From the NCBI GenBank assembly GCA_947451875.1, contig CANGBE010000072.1, positions 1 to 7,195 on the forward strand: a stretch of 7,195 nt of DNA, read 5' to 3'. The notes beneath the pieces are model-generated. The model was given only the letters and a program-made list of their open reading frames with translations. It was not told the origin of the DNA and did no database searches. How positions within the stretch are numbered: the stretch's first letter is position 1; each line of letters starts with the position of its first letter. Position numbers and translations under genes: made by a program. The stretch comes from Sphingomonadaceae bacterium (GTDB lineage Bacteria; Pseudomonadota; Alphaproteobacteria; Sphingomonadales; Sphingomonadaceae). This document shows positions 1-6,302 of this stretch, piece by piece.

Positions 1-457
1 ACACGACGACATTGCCGGCGATCAGCGCCGGGATAATGTGGCCGCAAGGAAGCTGCGCGGGCAGGTTAAAGGGCCCAAGCACTGCCATCACGCCATGAGG
101 TTTATGGCGCACGGCCATAGTGCCCTGCAACGCGTTGTCGAGTTTGCGCTGGGCGGTGCGCTCGGCATAGGAACGGATTGAAATCTCTACCTTGCCGACA
201 ACCTTTTCCACTTCGGCGCGGGCTTCCCACATCGGCTTGCCGGTTTCGCGGGCGATCAGATCGGCGAGGGCGTCAGCTTCCTTGCGCACTTCGTTAGCAA
301 AGCGGCGCATCAATTCCATGCGGGTGGCGAGCGGCTGAGCTGCCCAGGCAGGCCATGTCCGGCGAGCACGATCAACGATATCACTGACATCACCGCACTT
401 CCCGCGCCACAATTCGACGCCGGTTGCCGGTTCAAACGAGATGATCTCTTTGCTCAT
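1..457 (-). CDS. astD: N-succinylglutamate-5-semialdehyde dehydrogenase-like aldehyde dehydrogenase (5' part, runs off the left edge)
   Basis: The gene reads leftward from ATG at 457-455, and its first 152 codons lie in the window. The protein begins MSKEIISFEPATG, the usual start of an NAD(P)-dependent aldehyde dehydrogenase. It carries ETGKPMWEA (about 71-79), close to the RETGKPLWE block of AstD, and GPFNLPAQLPCGHI (128-141) followed by IPALIAGN. In that block Asn131 matches the oxyanion-hole asparagine of the superfamily. The 'P-x-x-L-P-x-G-H-I-x-P-A-L' run is more typical of AstD than of generic family members. AstD oxidises N-succinylglutamate semialdehyde to N-succinylglutamate in the arginine succinyltransferase (AST) pathway, in the cytosol. 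The catalytic Cys and Glu lie beyond the window, so activity cannot be judged. The gene lies downstream of selO on the same strand with a 57-base gap containing a hairpin. Its Shine-Dalgarno is weak: the nearest AGAAGG is 16 bases upstream. The family call is strong and the AstD assignment is likely. Confidence 0.85.
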   Translation of the reverse strand, partial: MSKEIISFEPATGVELWRGKCGDVSDIVDRARRTWPAWAAQPLATRMELMRRFANEVRKEADALADLIARETGKPMWEARAEVEKVVGKVEISIRSYAERTAQRKLDNALQGTMAVRHKPHGVMAVLGPFNLPAQLPCGHIIPALIAGNVVV

Positions 458-480
458 GGAATGATTTCGGAGCCCTTCTG

Positions 481-512
481 GTTTGGCACATAGGGCAAAA
501 CTATTGCCAAAC
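481..512 (-). other. Strong intercistronic hairpin between selO and astD
   Basis: The arms GTTTGGCA (481-488) and TGCCAAAC (505-512) are perfect inverted repeats. Inside them ATAG (490-493) pairs with CTAT (501-504), leaving one bulged C at 489 and a 7-base loop (494-500). This gives 12 base pairs with one bulge. The structure begins two bases after the selO stop and ends 23 bases before the astD start. No T tract follows on either strand, so it is not a standard intrinsic terminator. It may be a processing or mRNA-stabilising element, an attenuator, or a protein-binding palindrome; this role is inferred. Confidence 0.6.
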
Positions 513-514
513 TC

Positions 515-1924
515 TCAACCTGTTGGACCGCAGAGTGCCGTGCCTAACTTGCGGATCGCCCCTATCTTTTCGGTCAGCGCTTGCCAATCGTCCTTTGTGT
601 CGATTGCTGACCAGATTGCCTCAACTTCGTCGATAAGCATCGAAGGTGGTGCGGTTTCTGCCCAGATCGGGTGATCGAGCGCGCCCTCGACCGGACTAAG
701 GCGGCTGAGCATGTCACCAAACTCGCCAGCGGTATCGGCGTGGCGTCCTCCGCGGTGGGTGAAGAAGAATGCGTCCGGTCCCATGCCGGTTTCGCGCATC
801 TGTTTTTCGGCTGCACCGACCAGCAATTTGGCCTGATCGACGCCAACTGGTTTAATTCCCAGCCGTTCGGAAAAGCGGCGTGCCATGGCCGCTTCATAGA
901 GCGGGGCAAAGCGATCAAGCGCAGCCACCAGCGGCGCGCTTTCAGCCAAAAGCCTTAATGAAACAGCAAGTTGTCCGCAGTTCCAGAACAGCGCTTCGGG
1001 CTGGCGGCCAAAGGCGTAGAGGCCTGAATGATCGAAATAGGCGGCGGTGAAGCTCGCATCCCAGCGCGGCAGCCATCGCCACGGGCCATAGTCGAAGCTC
1101 TCGCCCGAGATGTTCATGTTGTCGGTGTTGAGCACTCCATGGACAAAGCCTGCGACCATCCAGCTGGCAGCGAGTTCTGCCAGTCGTTCGACCACCTGAT
1201 GCAGCAGAATTGCCGCCGGTTCATCGCGGCCAGGAGCATCAACCGGTGGAGTCGGCCCGGGGAATTGCGTGAGACAATAGTTTACCAGCGCTTCCATGTG
1301 CTCGCAGTCCTCAAGGGCCGCCAAGCGCTGGAAAGTTCCGATCCTGATGTGCCCATGGCTCAGCCGCACGAGCACAGCGGAGCGGGTGGGCGAAGGCTCG
1401 TCACCCCGCCACAGTTCTTCGCCAGTCTCGATCACCGAGAACGTCTTCGAGGTATTGACCCCAAGCGCCTGAAGCATTTCGGTGGCAAGTATCTCGCGCA
1501 CTGCACCCTTCAATGTCAGCCGCCCGTCGCCGTCCCGGCTCCACGGGGTTCGGCCCGACCCCTTGGTGCCCAGATCGAGCAGGCGGCCCCCTCGACCTTC
1601 AGTGGCACCATCGCGCATCTGCGCGAACAGGAACCCCCGGCCATCGCCGATGTCCGGGTTGTAATGGCGGAACTGGTGGCCGTGATAGCGCAGGGCCAGC
1701 GGCACAGGCAGGTTATCGGGCAGGGCAGCAAAGCGGGCGAAGTGCTGCACCCATTGCGCGTCGCTCAGGTGATCCAGCCCGACCGACGCCGCCGCGCGAT
1801 CATTGCGGAAGCGCAAAGTGGTTGATGGAAAATCCGCCGGGGCAACCTCATCCGCCAGCCAAGGGGCCAGAGGCAGGATCGCCGGATCCGCGAAATAACG
1901 GGAAACTTGCGGTTCGTCACGCAT
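515..1924 (-). CDS. selO: SelO family protein adenylyltransferase (AMPylator, formerly UPF0061/YdiU)
   Basis: This 469-residue protein is close to the usual bacterial SelO length of about 480. SelO is a pseudokinase-fold enzyme that binds ATP in a flipped orientation and transfers AMP to Ser, Thr or Tyr of target proteins; in E. coli it is linked to redox stress. Conserved blocks in order are YHGHQFRHYNP (80-90), IGDGRGFLFAQ (92-102), LGTKGSGRTPWSRDGDGR (118-135), AVREILATEM (141-150), VRLSHGHIRIG (186-196), HGVLNTDNMNI (262-272), FDYGPW (277-282) and GRQPEA (306-311). By spacing against the Pseudomonas syringae enzyme I place the ATP-site Lys at 121, the Glu at 144, the arginines at 187 and 194, the catalytic Asp at 268 with Asn269, and the metal-binding Asp at 278. 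All are present, so it should be active. No C-terminal selenocysteine motif is seen; the tail ends with a lone Cys465. The ATG at 1924 has no clear Shine-Dalgarno, and no ATG, GTG or TTG start lies just upstream in frame. It is divergent from the hydrolase gene and upstream of astD. Confidence 0.93.
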   Translation of the reverse strand: MRDEPQVSRYFADPAILPLAPWLADEVAPADFPSTTLRFRNDRAAASVGLDHLSDAQWVQHFARFAALPDNLPVPLALRYHGHQFRHYNPDIGDGRGFLFAQMRDGATEGRGGRLLDLGTKGSGRTPWSRDGDGRLTLKGAVREILATEMLQALGVNTSKTFSVIETGEELWRGDEPSPTRSAVLVRLSHGHIRIGTFQRLAALEDCEHMEALVNYCLTQFPGPTPPVDAPGRDEPAAILLHQVVERLAELAASWMVAGFVHGVLNTDNMNISGESFDYGPWRWLPRWDASFTAAYFDHSGLYAFGRQPEALFWNCGQLAVSLRLLAESAPLVAALDRFAPLYEAAMARRFSERLGIKPVGVDQAKLLVGAAEKQMRETGMGPDAFFFTHRGGRHADTAGEFGDMLSRLSPVEGALDHPIWAETAPPSMLIDEVEAIWSAIDTKDDWQALTEKIGAIRKLGTALCGPTG

Positions 1925-1986
1925 CGGGCGATAGTGGGGGCAGTGCCCGTCGGGCGCAAGTCGCGGTTGTAAGATCAGGGGTTTTT
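1925..1986. promoter_or_regulatory. Divergent intergenic region between selO and the hydrolase gene
   Basis: These 62 bases separate two divergent start codons, so promoters for both genes must lie here or within the neighbouring coding ends. I see no convincing sigma-70-type -35/-10 pair on either strand. The best plus-strand -10-like hexamer is TAAGAT at 1970-1975, with no matching -35. The role is inferred from gene orientation only. Confidence 0.35.
1977..1981 (+). promoter_or_regulatory. Ribosome binding site that sets the hydrolase GTG start
   Basis: AGGGG is followed by five T residues and then GTG at 1987. This spacing suits a Shine-Dalgarno and supports the GTG over longer in-frame readings that extend back into selO. 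Confidence 0.55.
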
Positions 1987-2844
1987 GTGAGCAATTTCGA
2001 GGATCGCTATTGGTCGAGCCAAGACGGGCTGAAGCTGCATTACCGCGACTATGCCGGATCTGCTGCTAAGCCGCCGGTGATCTGCCTGCATGGTCTGACC
2101 CGCAATGCCCGCGATTTTTCAGGCCTTGCCGATCACCTGGCAGGCCAGTGGCGGGTGATCGTTCCCGAGATGCGCGGCCGCGGCGATTCGGCCTATGCCA
2201 AGGATCCGGCGACCTACAATCCGGTGCAATATGTTCGTGATCTCACGCTTTTGCTCGATGAGCTTGAAATTCAGCGCTTCGTTTCGATCGGCACCTCGAT
2301 GGGCGGGTTGATGAACCTGCTGATGGGGATGATGATGCCTGATCGTATAGTCGCCGTGGTGATGAACGACATTGGTCCTGAATTAGAGCGTGAAGGGCTG
2401 GATTCGATCCTCGATTATGTCGGTCAGGGCCGCAATTTCCCCACTTGGATGCACGCCGCCCGTGCGCTGGAAGAAACGCACGGACCAGCCTTTCCAGATT
2501 GGACGCTGGATGATTGGCTGAGTTCTGCCCGCCGCGTGATGACGCTGTCCAGCAAGGGACGGATCGTTTTCGATTATGACATGAAGATTGCAGAGCCATT
2601 CTCTGAAATCGACTGGGATAACCAGCCAGATATGTGGCCTGCGTTCGACGTGCTCGCCAAAAAGCCGATGACCGTGGTGCGAGCCGAAATATCAAACCTG
2701 TTTTCGGCTGCCACCTATGAAAAGATGCTCGCCCGCTCACCCCAGGCAGAAGGTGTTATTATTCCCCGCGTTGGCCACGCGCCGATGCTCGACGAGCCTG
2801 AAGCTGTGGCGGCAATAGATCGCTTGCTGGCCAAAGTTACCTGA
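1987..2844 (+). CDS. Alpha/beta-fold hydrolase of unknown substrate
   Basis: This is a 285-residue protein with the full alpha/beta hydrolase layout. The oxyanion-hole motif LHGLTRN is at 34-40, a MRGRGDS turn at 62-68, the nucleophile elbow GTSMGG at 102-107 with Ser104, and the C-terminal RVGHAPMLDEP at 261-271 with catalytic His264. No signal peptide or membrane segment is seen, so it is probably cytosolic. Members of this type hydrolyse esters, lactones or C-C bonds; the substrate cannot be read here. One oddity is the strand-7 acid position, usually Asp in a '(G/A)xxSD-L' context, which reads AEISNLFS with Asn237. Asp128 in NDIGP, after strand 6, is a possible substitute acid. The GTG start at 1987 is preceded by AGGGG five bases away. 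The reading frame stays open back to 1513, but that part lies opposite selO and is not homologous to hydrolases. The stop is followed nine bases later by the glycosyltransferase start, so the two are likely co-transcribed. Confidence 0.9.
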   Translation: MSNFEDRYWSSQDGLKLHYRDYAGSAAKPPVICLHGLTRNARDFSGLADHLAGQWRVIVPEMRGRGDSAYAKDPATYNPVQYVRDLTLLLDELEIQRFVSIGTSMGGLMNLLMGMMMPDRIVAVVMNDIGPELEREGLDSILDYVGQGRNFPTWMHAARALEETHGPAFPDWTLDDWLSSARRVMTLSSKGRIVFDYDMKIAEPFSEIDWDNQPDMWPAFDVLAKKPMTVVRAEISNLFSAATYEKMLARSPQAEGVIIPRVGHAPMLDEPEAVAAIDRLLAKVT

Positions 2845-2853
2845 GTCCGGACT

Positions 2854-3981
2854 TTGCGCCTACTGCACCTCCATTCGAGCTTTCACGCTGGCGGCAAGGA
2901 ACTGCGTGCGGCGCGGCTGATTAATCTGTTCGGGCCGAAGGTTGAACACACTATCGTGTCTGCCGTTCCGGGTGCGCTGGATGCGGCTTCGGCGATCTCG
3001 GCGAGGGCATCTGTCAGCTACCCCGATGATTTTCCGTCGTTAACCGGCAAGCCCTTTCCCCGCCGCCTGCAGAAGATCGCCCAGGCTATGCTCGGGTTTG
3101 ATCTGGTGCTGACTTACAACTGGGGTTCGATGGACGCGGTGATGGCGCATACGCTGTTTTCCGATCACCTTAAAATGCCGCCGCTGGTGCACCATGAGGA
3201 CGGCTTTAACGAGGATGAGGTGGCGCGGCTTAAACCCATGCGCAACTGGTATCGGCGGATTGGCCTTGCCAAGGCTTCGGCTCTGGTTGTGCCGAGCGAG
3301 CGGCTGGAGGCCATCGCGCTTGATGTCTGGCAGCAGCCGCGCTGGCGGGTGCGGCGGATCGCCAATGGTATCGACACCGCCGCCTATCGCAAAAAGGCTA
3401 AGGCAGACGCCATTCCCCGCGTGATCAAGCATCCGGGCGAGAAATGGCTTGGCACGCTGGCAGGCCTGCGCGCGGTTAAGAATCTGCCGCGGCTGGTGCG
3501 CGCCTTTGCCCATTTGCCCGACGAATGGCAGTTGGTGATTCTGGGCGAGGGGCCAGAGCGCGAAGCCATTCGCGCCGAGGCGATCCGACTTGAAGTTGGT
3601 CACCGGGTTCACTTGCCCGGCTTCGCCAGCGATCCCGCCAAGGCTATCGGACTGTTTGATCTTTTTGCCCTGTCATCTGACAGTGAGCAGTTTCCGCTTT
3701 CGGTGGTGGAGGCGATGGCGGCGGGGCTTGCTGTGGTGTCACCGGGTGTCGGCGATGTTGCTGCAATGGTCGCTCCGGCCAACCGCGAATTCGTCGTTCC
3801 GGTTGGCGATGAGGCCGCTCTCGCCAATGCTCTGGGCACGCTGGCCCAGCGCTCGGACCTGCGTGAGGCCATCGGCGAAGCCAACCGCCGCCGCGCCACT
3901 GCCGACTATGACGAGGCGACGATGCTCGAATCTTACCGGCAAACCTATGCAGCAGCGCTGGGGCGCGGCAGTTTTCCCTGA
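2854..3981 (+). CDS. Family 4 glycosyltransferase (GT-B fold)
   Basis: This is a 375-residue retaining GT-B glycosyltransferase without membrane segments, probably cytosolic or peripheral on the inner membrane. The N-terminal acceptor domain starts LLHLHSSFHAGGKE, with the glycine pair Gly13-Gly14 of the sugar-nucleotide loop. It also carries a distinctive LVHHEDGFNEDE block (111-122). The linker RIANGID (168-174) leads to the C-terminal donor domain, with LGTLAGLRAVKNLPRL (199-214), VILGEGPE (228-235) and the hallmark E-x7-E motif in SEQFPLSVVEAMAAGL (277-292; Glu278 and Glu286). The donor and acceptor are unknown; such enzymes usually build lipopolysaccharide, capsule or glycolipids. The start is TTG at 2854. 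The hydrolase stop TGA at 2842-2844 is in the same frame, and no other usual start codon lies between it and TTG. The next ATG would remove about 78 residues, including the glycine loop. No good Shine-Dalgarno is seen, so translation may be coupled to the hydrolase gene. Confidence 0.92.
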   Translation: MRLLHLHSSFHAGGKELRAARLINLFGPKVEHTIVSAVPGALDAASAISARASVSYPDDFPSLTGKPFPRRLQKIAQAMLGFDLVLTYNWGSMDAVMAHTLFSDHLKMPPLVHHEDGFNEDEVARLKPMRNWYRRIGLAKASALVVPSERLEAIALDVWQQPRWRVRRIANGIDTAAYRKKAKADAIPRVIKHPGEKWLGTLAGLRAVKNLPRLVRAFAHLPDEWQLVILGEGPEREAIRAEAIRLEVGHRVHLPGFASDPAKAIGLFDLFALSSDSEQFPLSVVEAMAAGLAVVSPGVGDVAAMVAPANREFVVPVGDEAALANALGTLAQRSDLREAIGEANRRRATADYDEATMLESYRQTYAAALGRGSFP

Positions 3982-4030
3982 CAATCCCCGTCATTTGCAC
4001 CCATTAAGGGCAGCTTCACGATCATTGCCG

Positions 4031-4078
4031 TTGAAATGGCAGACCCATCCGCTAAGAACGCCGCAATTCCTTTGTAAT
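4031..4078 (+). promoter_or_regulatory. Weak candidate promoter for the yfgM-bamB genes
   Basis: The 114-base gap 3982-4095 is the longest non-coding stretch between the plus-strand genes. It contains TTGAAA (4031-4036) and, 16 bases on, TAAGAA (4053-4058), which is a poor -10. Nearer the gene is TGTAAT (4073-4078), five of six matches to TATAAT but without a -35. I see no terminator hairpin with a T tract for the preceding gene. This is tentative. Confidence 0.2.
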
Positions 4079-4095
4079 CCTGAAAGCCTTGAAAC

Positions 4096-4869
4096 TTGGC
4101 CCTCCGTCCGACCGACCCCAAAAGTACACCCTCATCCGCTGTCTCACGCGAGATGGCGCAGCAGGAGGGATTCCTGCGTGAAGTGGATGAAGCGCTTCGT
4201 CAGGATGAGGCGCTTGGTCTGGCCAAGCGCTATGCCAAGCCGGTTGGTCTGGGCATATTGGCCGGGCTGGCCCTGTTCGGTGCCTATCTGGGCTGGCAGC
4301 ACTGGCAGCAGGGCAAGCGCGAGGCACGGGCCGAGGCTTTCGTCACCGCGCTCGATCAGTTACAAGCTGGAAATCTGGCAAAAGCAAATGAGCTTCTCGC
4401 GCCGCTGGCCAAGGATGGTGGCGATGGCAGTCAGGCAGCGGCGATGATGCTGCGCGCCGGTATCGCCAGTGAGCAGGGCAAGACTGCCGAAGCCGCAGGC
4501 CTGTTTGGCGAAGTTGCGGCGATGAACTCTGCGCCGCAGCCATTGCGCGATCTGGCGACGATCCGTCAGGTGGTTCTGCGCTTTGATGCGATGAAGCCTG
4601 ATGAAGCAGTTGCTGCGCTGAAGCCGCTGGCTGTGCCCGGTAAGCCATGGTTCGGCAGCGCCGGTGAACTGCTCGGCCTTGCCTATATGAAGCAGGGCAA
4701 GAATGATCTTGCCGGGCCGCTTTTCGCCGCAATTTCGCGCGACAAGACGGTTCCGGATTCGTTGCGCCAGCGCACTCGCCAGATGGCCGGTCTGCTGGGC
4801 GTTGATGCTATCGATGATGTGAAGCAGGTTGTGCAGGATGGCTCAACCGGCAACGGCTCCGGCCAATGA
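4096..4869 (+). CDS. yfgM: YfgM-like membrane-anchored TPR protein
   Basis: The protein has 257 residues. A charged cytosolic N-terminus containing FLREVDEALRQDEAL (26-40) and AKRYAKP precedes one membrane helix (about 48-68). After it comes a long Ala/Leu-rich helical region of TPR type, e.g. LQAGNLAKANELLAPLA (89-105), GIASEQGKTAEAAGLFGEVA (122-141) and LGLAYMKQGKNDLAGPLFAAI (193-213). This matches the YfgM/TPR_21 architecture. In E. coli, YfgM is tied to the SecYEG translocon and periplasmic chaperones, and yfgM lies directly upstream of bamB, as here. The start is taken as TTG at 4096: an in-frame TGA at 4090-4092 excludes earlier starts, and the resulting MALRPT fits the MAL-P start I recall for sphingomonad relatives. 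ATG at 4153 (residue 20) is an alternative. The stop overlaps the ATGATGA at the 5' edge of bamB. The YfgM assignment rests on architecture plus synteny. Confidence 0.8.
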   Translation: MALRPTDPKSTPSSAVSREMAQQEGFLREVDEALRQDEALGLAKRYAKPVGLGILAGLALFGAYLGWQHWQQGKREARAEAFVTALDQLQAGNLAKANELLAPLAKDGGDGSQAAAMMLRAGIASEQGKTAEAAGLFGEVAAMNSAPQPLRDLATIRQVVLRFDAMKPDEAVAALKPLAVPGKPWFGSAGELLGLAYMKQGKNDLAGPLFAAISRDKTVPDSLRQRTRQMAGLLGVDAIDDVKQVVQDGSTGNGSGQ

Positions 4870-4870
4870 T

Positions 4871-4877
4871 GAAAAGG
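4871..4877 (+). promoter_or_regulatory. Ribosome binding site favouring the internal bamB ATG at 4884
   Basis: GAAAAGG lies six bases before ATG 4884, an ideal spacing. The upstream overlapping ATG at 4866 is preceded only by a GC-rich stretch without a purine-rich motif. This favours 4884, although coupled initiation at 4866 through the ATGA overlap is not excluded. Confidence 0.5.
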
Positions 4878-4883
4878 TTTCCT

Positions 4884-6236
4884 ATGTCCGCTGCCATCTC
4901 CTCTTCCGGTTCATTTCGCCGGCCCGCCATGCTTGTCGTCGTGGCCCTCGCGGTCGCACTTTCCGGGTGCAGCGTATTTGGCAAGAAGAAGGCCGTAACC
5001 CCTACGCTCGGTAACCGCATTCCGATCCTTTCGCGCATCGAATCGGGTGCCCGGGTCGATCTGTCGCTGGCCAACGTCTCGGTGATCCTGCCCCCGGCCG
5101 CAGCCAATACGGAATGGCCGCAGGCGGGCAATACGCCAAGCAAGTCCTATGGACACCTCGCGCTCTCGTCCGCGCCTGCCCGTGTCTGGAGCCAGAGCAT
5201 CGCCGGCAACAGCCCGCGCCAGCGGCTTGCTGCATCGCCGGTAATTGGTGGTGGCATGTTGTTTGCTATGGATACCGATGGCATGGTCCACGCCTATGAT
5301 GCCGCCAACGGCTCGCTGCGCTGGACGACTTCGTTCCGGATCAAGGGCGATGGTGCCAGCTCGGTGTTTGGCGGTGGCGTGAGCTTTGATAGCGACAAGG
5401 TCTATGTCACCACCGGCGTCGGGGAAGTGGCTGCGCTGAATGCCAAGGATGGCAGTCAGATATGGAAGGTGAAGCCCGCCGGCCCGCTGCGCGGATCGCC
5501 GACCATCGCATTCGATGCCGTCTATGTGATGACGCAGGACAACCAGCTGATCGCCCTCAACGCACCCGATGGCGCGCTGCTATGGAATGAAAGCGGATCG
5601 AACGGCCTCTCGGGTATCTTCGGCGTTGCCGCACCCACGGTGGGCAAGGGATCGGTGATCGCCGGCTATTCAACTGGCGAGCTGGTTACCTATCGCTATG
5701 AAAATGGCCGCACGCTGTGGTCTGACGCGCTTTCGCGCACTTCGCTGGCAACTTCGGTTGGCGCGCTGACAGATATCGATGCCGATCCGATCATCGACGA
5801 TGGCAAGGTCTATGCTCTGGGCCAGGGCGGCCGCATGGCAGCATATGAACTGGTTACCGGCCAGCGTATCTGGGAACTTAACCTTGCCGGTATCTCCACC
5901 CCCGCCATCGCTGGCCAGTGGATATTCACCCTGACAGACGAAGCCAAGCTGCTGTGCATCTCGCGCAGCAACGGCAAGGTGCGCTGGTCAACCCAGCTGG
6001 CGCGCTTCAAGAACCTGAAGAAGAAGAAAGGCCCGATCTTCTGGACCGGCCCGGTTCTGGCGGGTGATCGCTTGTGGATTGCCAACACCGAAGGGCAGAT
6101 GATGTCGGCTTCGGTCGCGGATGGTTCAATCAGCGTTTACGGCAAGATCGCCAAGTCGATCAGTCTTGCCCCGGTTGTGGCGAACAACACGCTGTATATT
6201 CTGGATGATGGCGGCAAGATAACGGCGTTCCGGTAA
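4884..6236 (+). CDS. bamB: Outer membrane protein assembly lipoprotein BamB (PQQ-like beta-propeller)
   Basis: This is a 450-residue protein from ATG 4884, or 456 from ATG 4866. A lipoprotein signal is clear: RR, then a hydrophobic AMLVVVALAVA stretch, then the lipobox LSG-C with the lipidated Cys at residue 29. The residues after it are Ser-Val, so it should be sent to the outer membrane. The mature part is a run of propeller blades with the PQQ-type pattern 'A-x-D/N-x-x-x-G-x-x-x-W': MVHAYDAANGSLRW, VAALNAKDGSQIW, LIALNAPDGALLW, LVTYRYENGRTLW, MAAYELVTGQRIW, LLCISRSNGKVRW and MMSASVADGSISVY. A final strand GKITAFR closes the ring. Seven repeats plus a closing strand agree with the eight-bladed BamB fold. 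BamB is the BamA-binding scaffold of the BAM complex, which inserts beta-barrel proteins in the outer membrane. E. coli BamB is about 390 residues; the extra length here lies mainly between the lipobox and the first blade and in small loops such as FKNLKKKKGP. It overlaps or abuts the yfgM-like gene. Confidence 0.92.
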   Translation: MSAAISSSGSFRRPAMLVVVALAVALSGCSVFGKKKAVTPTLGNRIPILSRIESGARVDLSLANVSVILPPAAANTEWPQAGNTPSKSYGHLALSSAPARVWSQSIAGNSPRQRLAASPVIGGGMLFAMDTDGMVHAYDAANGSLRWTTSFRIKGDGASSVFGGGVSFDSDKVYVTTGVGEVAALNAKDGSQIWKVKPAGPLRGSPTIAFDAVYVMTQDNQLIALNAPDGALLWNESGSNGLSGIFGVAAPTVGKGSVIAGYSTGELVTYRYENGRTLWSDALSRTSLATSVGALTDIDADPIIDDGKVYALGQGGRMAAYELVTGQRIWELNLAGISTPAIAGQWIFTLTDEAKLLCISRSNGKVRWSTQLARFKNLKKKKGPIFWTGPVLAGDRLWIANTEGQMMSASVADGSISVYGKIAKSISLAPVVANNTLYILDDGGKITAFR

Positions 6237-6238
6237 GC

Positions 6239-6258
6239 CTTCCTCCGCAGGGAGGAGG
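6239..6258 (+). terminator. Hairpin after bamB without a T tract (possible terminator)
   Basis: CTTCCTCC (6239-6246) pairs with GGAGGAGG (6251-6258) around the loop GCAG, giving eight pairs including one G-T. It begins two bases after the bamB stop. The bases after it (TCTCGTTACC) lack a T run, so intrinsic termination would be weak. The right arm is a Shine-Dalgarno-like purine run, but no start codon lies at usable distance. The role is inferred from position. Confidence 0.4.
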
Positions 6259-6302
6259 TCTCGTTACCGCAGCCTTAACCCTTTCGCGCTAATCCCGCGC
6301 TG

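Noticed and set aside
483..674. Small 63-codon plus-strand frame at the selO 3' end
   Set aside because: It overlaps the selO-astD hairpin and the selO C-terminus antisense, with no Shine-Dalgarno or known family.
1028..1825. 265-codon open frame on the plus strand opposite selO
   Set aside because: It lies wholly antisense to the strongly conserved selO gene. Its translation is rich in Arg, His and Pro without any recognisable domain, and it is a typical shadow of GC-rich coding sequence.
1513..1986. N-terminal extension of the hydrolase frame by 158 codons
   Set aside because: The extra part overlaps selO antisense and has a low-complexity Pro/Arg/Gly-rich translation. The hydrolase fold begins right after GTG 1987, which has its own Shine-Dalgarno.
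4028..4040. Short inverted repeat in the 3982-4095 gap as a terminator
   Set aside because: Only about four pairs form (TGCC/GGCA) and no T tract follows, which is within chance for this composition.
3590..4447. 285-codon frame on the plus strand spanning the end of the glycosyltransferase and the start of the YfgM-like gene
   Set aside because: It runs in another frame through two well-supported genes. Its Trp/Arg/Ser-rich translation shows no domain.
6251..6302. GGAGGAGG as a ribosome binding site for the downstream gene or a leader peptide
   Set aside because: It sits 44 bases before GTG 6303 and no ATG, GTG or TTG lies within about 15 bases of it. It is better explained as a hairpin arm.
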